This document shows, one piece after another, positions 5,293-10,422 of a stretch of DNA of 10,422 nucleotides. This stretch comes from Candidatus Bathyarchaeota archaeon (lineage in GTDB: Archaea > Thermoproteota > Bathyarchaeia > TCS64). The notes below the pieces were generated by a model that was not told where the DNA came from, did not search any database, and saw only the letters and a program-made list of their open reading frames with translations. The DNA lies in contig WJIV01000121.1 of the NCBI GenBank assembly GCA_014730055.1, forward strand, positions 1 through 10,422, in the 5' to 3' direction. The first letter of the stretch is position 1. Each line of letters starts with the position of its first letter. Position numbers and translations under genes: made by a program.

Positions 5293-6744
5293 CTATCCCT
5301 TCGCCACTGCGACTGGGACACTCGTGGCAACCCTCTCCGCTAATCCAACCTGGTGACTGACATCAGCGACCCTGTGGACATCCTTGTAGCTGTCTGGGCT
5401 CTCCTCCTCCACGATCCTGCCGCTGGCTGCCTTGACCAGGATGCCTTTCCGCTTCAGATCGTTAATGACCTCCCTGGCGTTAAACCTGCGGCGAGCGCCA
5501 CTGCGGCTTAGTACCCTTCCTGCTCCGTGCGCGGTTGAGGCGAAGCTCTTCTCCTCACCCCTCTTTGTCCCCTTAAGCAGGTAGCTGGCAGTACCCATAG
5601 TGCCTACTAGTAGTACAGGCTGACCGATGTCGCGATATTCCATTGGAAGGTCGTTCCTCCCAGGACCGAAAGCCCTCGCTGCACCTTTTCGATGAACCAC
5701 GGCTGTAACCCTCTTTCCATCTATCTCGTGTTCCTCTCTCTTGGCAGTGTTATGGGTCATCCCGTATACGAGTTCCATGCCCATATCCTCGGCGTCCATT
5801 CCCAAGATTTCCTCGAAGGCCTTCCTGACCTGATGCATTATTATATGCCTGTTGATGAAGGCCCAGTTGATTGCGCAGCTCATGGCGGCATAGTATCCTT
5901 GCGCTTCCTTGCTCTTCAGGGGTGCGCATACTAGCTCACGGGCGGGAATGTACATATCGTACTTCATGGCAGCTCGGTCCATGGCCCTGATGTAGTCTGT
6001 TGCTATTTGATGCCCGAAGCCCCTGCTGCCCGTGTGAACCCAGACTAGTATCTGATCTGGCTCTGTTATCCCATAGGCCTTGGCTGCTTCCTCATCGAAG
6101 ACCTCGTTGACCCTTGAGATCTCGAGGAAGTGGTTCCCGGCTCCCAGGGTTCCCAGCTGGGATCTTCCCCTGATCTTGGCTCTCTGGGAGACTTTCTCAG
6201 GGTCCGCGGTCTCCATACAGCCCCCTTCCTCGGTGTGGCTTGCATCTCTGTCCCATCCATAGCCCCTGTCAACTGCCCACTGGATCCCCTCACTTACCGC
6301 CTCCTCCAGTTCGCTTACGCTGAGCCTCATCTTACTGCCTACTCCAACTCCGCAAGGTACTAGGTCGAATATCTTGTCGATTATCTTCTCCTTGTCGGCC
6401 TCAATATCCTTCAAGGTTAGATCCGTCCTCATGAGTCGTACCCCGCAGTTGATATCATAGCCTACTCCGCCCGGTGTGATTATGCCCTCCTCCTCGTCGA
6501 AGGCCGCTACCCCTCCAATTGGGAAGCCGTAGCCCTCATGCCCGTCGGGAAGGGTTATACTGTACTTGTATATGCCTGGTAATTGTGCGATGCTAACAGA
6601 CTGGGTAAGGGTTTCGTCCTTCATCATGGCCCCCAGCAGCTCCTTGTCCGCGTATATCCTCGCGGGAACATACATGTGCCTGCTGTAGGCCGTGGGTATC
6701 TCCCAGGTATTATCATCTATCTTATCTATGGGAAATTGAAACAT
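5293..6744 (-). CDS. rtcB: tRNA-splicing / RNA ligase RtcB
   Basis: RtcB joins RNA 2',3'-cyclic phosphate ends to 5'-OH ends using GTP and Mn2+, and seals tRNA exons after intron removal in archaea. The protein is 483 residues from ATG 6744, the normal length with no intein; a TTG at 6750 would add two residues. Active-site residues are all present: Asp97 and Cys100 in GVGYDINCGVRL, Asn204-His205 in GAGNHFLE, His237 in VHTGSRGFGHQ, His331 in THNTAKRE, and the guanylated His406 in STAHGAGRVLSRSGARRR. RKGAARAFGPG and GTMGTASYLL are also intact. No archease gene is adjacent. It diverges from the winged-helix gene at 6801 across a 56-base gap and precedes ribK on the same strand by 51 bases, but ribK appears to have its own TATA box. 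Confidence 0.97.
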   Translation of the reverse strand: MFQFPIDKIDDNTWEIPTAYSRHMYVPARIYADKELLGAMMKDETLTQSVSIAQLPGIYKYSITLPDGHEGYGFPIGGVAAFDEEEGIITPGGVGYDINCGVRLMRTDLTLKDIEADKEKIIDKIFDLVPCGVGVGSKMRLSVSELEEAVSEGIQWAVDRGYGWDRDASHTEEGGCMETADPEKVSQRAKIRGRSQLGTLGAGNHFLEISRVNEVFDEEAAKAYGITEPDQILVWVHTGSRGFGHQIATDYIRAMDRAAMKYDMYIPARELVCAPLKSKEAQGYYAAMSCAINWAFINRHIIMHQVRKAFEEILGMDAEDMGMELVYGMTHNTAKREEHEIDGKRVTAVVHRKGAARAFGPGRNDLPMEYRDIGQPVLLVGTMGTASYLLKGTKRGEEKSFASTAHGAGRVLSRSGARRRFNAREVINDLKRKGILVKAASGRIVEEESPDSYKDVHRVADVSHQVGLAERVATSVPVAVAKG

Positions 6745-6767
6745 TCTCAACCAAATTTGCCTAGGAA

Positions 6768-6778
6768 AGCTAATAAGG
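6768..6778. promoter_or_regulatory. AT-rich TATA-like element between rtcB and the HTH gene
   Basis: AGCTAATAAGG reads TAATAAG on the plus strand, 27 bases before ATG 6801, and CTTATTAG on the minus strand, about 29 bases before the rtcB ATG at 6744. No better box lies in the gap, so one element may serve both leaderless genes. Confidence 0.4.
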
Positions 6779-6781
6779 GTT

Positions 6782-6801
6782 TATTGGTATACACACCAAT
6801 A
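6782..6801. promoter_or_regulatory. Inverted repeat TATTGGT-N6-ACCAATA, candidate operator
   Basis: Two perfect 7-base half-sites (6782-6788 and 6795-6801) are separated by ATACAC. The repeat lies between the TATA element and the HTH gene start and ends on the A of its ATG, about 50 bases before the rtcB start. Placement over a transcription start next to a gene for a winged-helix protein is what an autorepressor operator looks like. Binding is inference. Confidence 0.5.
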
Positions 6802-7265
6802 TGAGGTGGAAGGTTCTCAAGTACATCAGGATTAAGGAGGTCCAGAAGAGGATAGAGGCTCTTGAGGAAAAGTACGGCAGCCTGAGCTACCTCCACGCGG
6901 AGTTCAGTAAGGGCAGGATGCCCCCGGGACAGTTCGACGACTACATCGAGTGGAATACCATGGACCACGCCCTCAGGGCCTATCAGGAGGGCGAGGACTT
7001 TGAGTACATGGCAGAGGAGGAACTTGACCTCTCCTCAGAGGAATATGGTAAGCTGACGCCAAGAAGGATGGAACTATTGGACCACCTCACCCGGAGCATG
7101 GCGGGGAGCATAAACGAGCTTGCAGACCAGGTTGGACGTGACGTTAAGAACGTCTACGAGGATCTGCAGATATTAGAAGATCTCGACTTTATATCCCTAT
7201 CAAAGGAGGGGCGGAGGACCATTCCTACACCTGTCGTCTACGAGATCACCCTTACATTCGGCTGA
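6801..7265 (+). CDS. Winged-helix DNA-binding protein, HVO_A0114/MarR-like
   Basis: The protein has 154 residues. Residues about 1-70 are charged and helical (KEVQKRIEALEEKYGSLSYL, then an acidic stretch with EYMAEEELDLSSEEYGK). Residues about 85-150 form a winged helix: LTPRRMELLDHLTRSMAGSI, NELADQVGRDVKNVYEDLQI, LEDLDFISL, then a wing and a final strand VVYEITLTF. The GRDVKNVYEDLQILE recognition helix matches the archaeal HVO_A0114-type putative regulators. These are small proteins of mostly unknown targets, sometimes compared with antitoxins. No toxin gene is next to it. ATG 6801 coincides with the expected transcription start, so it is probably leaderless, and the inverted repeat at 6782-6801 is a likely self-operator. 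rtcB could also be a target. Confidence 0.75.
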   Translation: MRWKVLKYIRIKEVQKRIEALEEKYGSLSYLHAEFSKGRMPPGQFDDYIEWNTMDHALRAYQEGEDFEYMAEEELDLSSEEYGKLTPRRMELLDHLTRSMAGSINELADQVGRDVKNVYEDLQILEDLDFISLSKEGRRTIPTPVVYEITLTFG

Positions 7266-7269
7266 CCAA

Positions 7270-7282
7270 TAGTTATTATAAT
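7270..7282 (+). promoter_or_regulatory. Probable TATA box of the amidohydrolase gene
   Basis: TAGTTATTATAAT lies about 36 bases before ATG 7312 in the 46-base gap after the HTH gene. The predicted transcription start near 7302 would give a leader of about 10 bases. Confidence 0.45.
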
Positions 7283-7311
7283 CCGGATCGGGTGTATCAT
7301 GATGATAAACT

Positions 7312-8940
7312 ATGTCGATATATGACGCAGACATCATTCTCACAAATGGAAAGATCCTGACTGTAGATGATGATTTCTCTACAGTGGAGGCCATCGCGGT
7401 AAAGGATGGAAAGATCTGGTCTCTTGGCTCCTCTGAAGAGATCAGCGAACTCGAGGGAGAAGACACTGAGGTAATAGACCTTGAGGGAAAGACCGTGATG
7501 CCCGGTTTGATAGACAGTCATCTTCACGTCGTCGGGACCGGTATAGCACTACAGCGGATCAACTGCCGCACTCCCCCAATGCACAGTATTGAGGACATCA
7601 AGGAAGCACTCGCAGAGAAGGTGGAGGAATCCGAGCCCGGAGAATGGATACTGGGTCGAGGATGGGACCAAGCAAAGCTTGAGGAACATAGGAACCCCAC
7701 AAGGTGGGACCTTGATGAGGTAGCACCGGATAACCCCGTTCTACTGACAAGAACCTGTGGCCACGTTGAGGTCGCTAACAGCAAGGCCCTCGAGATAGCG
7801 GGAATTACTGAGAAAACTGAGAACCCGGTAGGTGGTAAGATAGTTCGAGACGAGGAAGGAGTCCCAACCGGGTTACTGGAGGAAGCCCCCGCCATGAACA
7901 TGGTGAGAAAGCATGTCCCAGAGATAGGGATCGTAGAGACCATGTGGGCCATCCAGACGGCCTGTGACGCGTTCAATAGAGAGGGAATAACAAGCGTAAT
8001 AGACGCTGGAGACACGGAGCACGATATGGTCGCTTACCAGTTCCTCAAGGAGCAGGGAAACCTCAAGGTTAGGGTCAACATGATGCTCCGAGCCATCCAA
8101 GGCGAGGAACCAGTCGAGGAGAGCGTGAAAAGGATTGAGAACTTCCCAATGGTCACCGGATATGGCGATGAGTTGCTTAAATTCCAGGGACTAAAGATAC
8201 TTATCGACGGTGGAATAGGTGGAAGGACTGCATTACTCAGGGAACCATATGAAGACGATCCGGATAATTTCGGGATATTGACAGTACCTGAGGAGAACCT
8301 TCAGAAGCTCGTGAACGCTGCAAATAGTAGGGGAATGCTTTGTGGTATTCACTGTGCGGGTGGAAAAGCAATGGACATCGTCCTAGATACATTCGAGAAT
8401 ACAAACGAGATCAAACCTATAGATGGCAGGAGGTTCTACCTAATACACGCTTATCAACCTAGTGAGGAGAACTTTGAGCAGTGCCGAGAGATGGGCATAT
8501 GCGTCGCAAGCCAGCCCAGCTTCCTGTACTACCTGGGCGATAGCTACTATGAGAACGTTGGAGAAGAGAGAAGCAGGTGGCTCAAACCACACCGGGCATG
8601 GCTGGACAACGACATCATGGTAGCCGCTGGAACCGACAGCCCCGTTACACCTTACTATCCATTCCCAAGCCTATGGGCATCTATAGCGAGAAAGACAGAG
8701 GTGAAGGGCACACAGATGGGAACGGAGCAAAAGGTCTCCCGAGAGGAAGCCATAAGGATGTACACCATAAACGGAGCATACCTTACATTCGAGGAAGACA
8801 TAAAGGGCAGCCTGGAGGAAGGAAAACTAGCTGACATGATAATCCTGGATAGGGACATCATGACATGCCCAGAGGAAGAGATCAAGGACATCAAAGTTCT
8901 GAGGACCTTCCTGGGCGGAGAGACCGTCTACGAGGCTTAA
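7312..8940 (+). CDS. Metal-dependent amidohydrolase, YtcJ-like (Amidohydro_3)
   Basis: The protein has 542 residues, the usual length for YtcJ-like members of the amidohydrolase superfamily, which hydrolyse amide or related C-N bonds with one or two metal ions. The start DADIILTNGKILTVDDDFST and the VMPGLIDSHLH segment are family hallmarks, with metal ligands His70 and His72. Further candidate ligands are His347 (GIHCAGGKAMD), His379 (LIHAYQPS) and Asp442 (AAGTDSPVTPYYPFPSLW). ILIDGGIGGRTALLREPYED is a typical mid-barrel motif, and the end folds back with GSLEEGKLADMIILDRDI into the small beta domain. No signal peptide is seen, so it is cytoplasmic. Substrates in this family (N-formyl or N-acyl compounds, exoenzyme-type hydrolases) cannot be inferred here, and the neighbours give no pathway hint. 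ATG 7312 has no Shine-Dalgarno but has a TATA box at a suitable distance. Confidence 0.9.
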   Translation: MSIYDADIILTNGKILTVDDDFSTVEAIAVKDGKIWSLGSSEEISELEGEDTEVIDLEGKTVMPGLIDSHLHVVGTGIALQRINCRTPPMHSIEDIKEALAEKVEESEPGEWILGRGWDQAKLEEHRNPTRWDLDEVAPDNPVLLTRTCGHVEVANSKALEIAGITEKTENPVGGKIVRDEEGVPTGLLEEAPAMNMVRKHVPEIGIVETMWAIQTACDAFNREGITSVIDAGDTEHDMVAYQFLKEQGNLKVRVNMMLRAIQGEEPVEESVKRIENFPMVTGYGDELLKFQGLKILIDGGIGGRTALLREPYEDDPDNFGILTVPEENLQKLVNAANSRGMLCGIHCAGGKAMDIVLDTFENTNEIKPIDGRRFYLIHAYQPSEENFEQCREMGICVASQPSFLYYLGDSYYENVGEERSRWLKPHRAWLDNDIMVAAGTDSPVTPYYPFPSLWASIARKTEVKGTQMGTEQKVSREEAIRMYTINGAYLTFEEDIKGSLEEGKLADMIILDRDIMTCPEEEIKDIKVLRTFLGGETVYEA

Positions 8941-8971
8941 TACTTCTAGTTCATTCTTCATTTCATCCAAA

Positions 8972-8978
8972 TTTTTTT
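8972..8978 (+). terminator. T-run terminator after the amidohydrolase gene
   Basis: Seven consecutive T occur 31 bases after the TAA stop, in an AT-rich gap before the next gene. There is no clear stem. It fits archaeal T-run termination, but the same AT-rich gap may also supply the next promoter. Confidence 0.4.
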
Positions 8979-9002
8979 AGGAGAATAATTTTAGTATATA
9001 CC

Positions 9003-10422
9003 GTGGACCGTAAAGATCCGTATTTTGATCTATTGTTCGATCTAACAGTTTTAAACAGCACAAATATGGAGGTTCCTGTAGTGGATCCGGATGATCCTGT
9101 TTACAAGCTCTTTGATTTATTTGTGGTGAATAATGTTGGCGCTGTATTAGTAACTGTGAGTGGGAGACCTGTTGGTATCGTCACTGAGCGTGATGTAATT
9201 GAAAGGGTTCTAAATAAGGAGATGGACCTCGAGTCCACCAAAATAGGGGAAGTTATGTCCTCTCCCATAGTGACCATTGAGTCAGACGAATCAGTTCGTA
9301 CTGCCATAGAGCTGCTGAGAAACAATAACATAAGAAGACTTGTCGTTACAGAGAACGAGAACCTGGTCGGAATCACCACAGAAAGAAGGCTTCTGAACCT
9401 CGCTCACAGCATCTACCTTGAAAGAACCAGAGGAGTTGGCGCTGGTACGGTAGAGTCAGGTATAGAGAAACCCGTTGTCGCCTATCTCAGCACTTATCCC
9501 CCCCGTGAGTGTGGTATAGCCACCTTCACCCAGGATCTAGTTAACGCCATCTCAAAACAGCAGTCCATATCACCTCCAGTTATCATGGCAATTAACGACC
9601 AGGGAGGATACTATGACTACCCATCAGAGGTCAAGCTACAGGTAGAGAGGGAGGAGATGGAGTCCTTCTCCTCATTAGCCAATAGCGTGAATGAATCCGG
9701 CATAGACGCAGTAAACATTCAACACGAATATGGTCTATTTGGCGGTAACTGGGGGGATCACCTAATCTCCTTCATGGAAGAAGTGGATAAGCCAATTATA
9801 ACCACGCTTCATACGATACTTCAGGACCCGCCCCTCGATGCGAAAAGGGTCATGGATGAGGTTCTACGCCTAAGCGATATGGTAATAGTCCTAGCAAGGG
9901 TTGGAGCCCAGATACTGGAGGAAGTATACGATACCCTTCCATTCAAGGTACGGTACATTCCCCACGGATGCCCTAATGTACCCTTTGTGAAAAGCAGCAC
10001 AGCGAAGAAGGGACTAGATCTCGAGAATAGGTATGTATTATCCACCTTCGGTCTGATTAGTAGGGGTAAGGGAATAGAATACGCAATAAGGTCCTTGCCC
10101 GAAGTAGTGGATATGAGACCAGATGTCCTCTACCTGGTTATCGGTGAGACACATCCGGAAGTACGGAAACACGAGGGAGAATCTTACAGGCAGAGCCTCC
10201 TCGACCTGGTATCCGATCTTGGGATCGGAGATAATGTACGGTTTGTCAATCGCTTCCTGAGCAAGAGAGATCTGATAAGATTCCTCCAGGCCACTGACAC
10301 CTACATCCTGCCCTATCCTAACAGGGATCAGATAAGCAGTGGCACGATGCTGTACGCCCTATGTACGGGAAAGGCAATCGTAACAACCCCCTTCCTTCAC
10401 GCACAGGAAATTATAGATGAAG
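9003..10422 (+). CDS. CBS-domain pair fused to a GT4-type glycosyltransferase (3' end missing)
   Basis: An open frame of 473 codons runs off the right edge. The start is GTG 9003, chosen because it lies just after an AT-rich TATATA stretch; ATG 9066 is possible but would begin inside the first CBS domain. Residues about 22-135 are two CBS repeats (VGAVLVTVSGRPVGIVTERD, VMSSPIVTIESDESVRTAIE, RRLVVTENENLVGITTERR), which in other proteins bind AMP/ATP or S-adenosylmethionine. From residue 161 a GT-B glycosyltransferase begins: LSTYPPRECGIATFTQDLV, QHEYGLFGG (240-248), TTLHTIL, IPHGCPNVPF, FGLISRGKGIEYAI (349 on), then DQISSGTMLYALCTGKAIV (442 on), the nucleotide-sugar-binding half. It probably transfers a sugar from a nucleotide sugar to a glycan, lipid or solute. 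The fusion suggests control by cellular energy state (inference). The acceptor is unknown. Confidence 0.85.
   Translation, partial: MDRKDPYFDLLFDLTVLNSTNMEVPVVDPDDPVYKLFDLFVVNNVGAVLVTVSGRPVGIVTERDVIERVLNKEMDLESTKIGEVMSSPIVTIESDESVRTAIELLRNNNIRRLVVTENENLVGITTERRLLNLAHSIYLERTRGVGAGTVESGIEKPVVAYLSTYPPRECGIATFTQDLVNAISKQQSISPPVIMAINDQGGYYDYPSEVKLQVEREEMESFSSLANSVNESGIDAVNIQHEYGLFGGNWGDHLISFMEEVDKPIITTLHTILQDPPLDAKRVMDEVLRLSDMVIVLARVGAQILEEVYDTLPFKVRYIPHGCPNVPFVKSSTAKKGLDLENRYVLSTFGLISRGKGIEYAIRSLPEVVDMRPDVLYLVIGETHPEVRKHEGESYRQSLLDLVSDLGIGDNVRFVNRFLSKRDLIRFLQATDTYILPYPNRDQISSGTMLYALCTGKAIVTTPFLHAQEIIDE

Noticed and set aside
5285..5295. Palindrome TAGGT-A-ACCTA at the end of rtcB
   Set aside because: It is only a 5-base arm that includes the rtcB stop codon; too short to call an operator or terminator.
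5293..6744. Intein in RtcB
   Set aside because: Inteins occur in some archaeal RtcB genes, but this protein is of normal length with uninterrupted active-site motifs.
7302..7325. Mini-frame ATG at 7302 (MINYVDI) overlapping the amidohydrolase start
   Set aside because: It is near the expected transcription start and out of frame with the gene, but at seven codons in AT-rich DNA it is not distinguishable from chance.
1..10422. CRISPR array, IS element ends or transposase
   Set aside because: I saw no regularly spaced repeats, terminal inverted repeats or transposase-like protein in the window.

Overview
The window looks like chromosomal DNA of an archaeon. The core genes encode RNase P protein 4, diphthine synthase, the archaeal-type FAD synthetase RibL, a CTP-type riboflavin kinase with an N-terminal helix-turn-helix, and RtcB. 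The tRNA is an archaeal initiator tRNA-Met with an A1:U72 pair. Most core genes start about 20-30 bases after a TATA-like box with no Shine-Dalgarno sequence, as expected for leaderless archaeal mRNAs. Arg codons AGG/AGA and Ile codon ATA are common. The phylum cannot be fixed from this window; an uncultivated Asgard or TACK-type lineage is only a guess.

Region 1 (1-2600) is visibly AT-rich and unlike the rest. It holds the tail of an unrecognised gene, about 500 bases with no convincing gene, and a tightly coupled two-gene unit. The first gene encodes a secreted acidic protein that resembles DUF6345, with a caspase/gingipain-like His/Cys pair. The second encodes a membrane-anchored protein with a propeptide- or PepSY-like stretch. 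The region ends exactly at the 3' end of the initiator tRNA gene, and a 14-base copy of that tRNA end lies at 200-213. The 2.4 kb between the copies therefore looks like a small integrated or relic island, although no integrase is visible in it.

Region 2 (2598-5241) carries translation and flavin genes. The initiator tRNA (minus) and the RNase P subunit gene (plus) diverge from one TATA box. Next come dph5 fused to a DUF357-like C-terminus, and ribL one base downstream. ribK lies on the opposite strand, and its 3' end overlaps that of ribL by 41 bases. RibK (riboflavin to FMN) and RibL (FMN to FAD) form one pathway.

Region 3 (5293-7265) has rtcB (RNA ligase, minus) divergent from a small winged-helix regulator (plus). 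They share a short promoter region with a 7-base inverted repeat ending on the first base of the regulator's start codon, a good operator candidate.

Region 4 (7312-10422) has a YtcJ-like amidohydrolase and then a gene running off the window that encodes a CBS pair fused to a GT4-type glycosyltransferase.

The items most worth following are the tRNA-bounded island with its protease-like gene pair, the Dph5-DUF357 fusion, the tRNA/RNase P shared promoter and the CBS-glycosyltransferase fusion.
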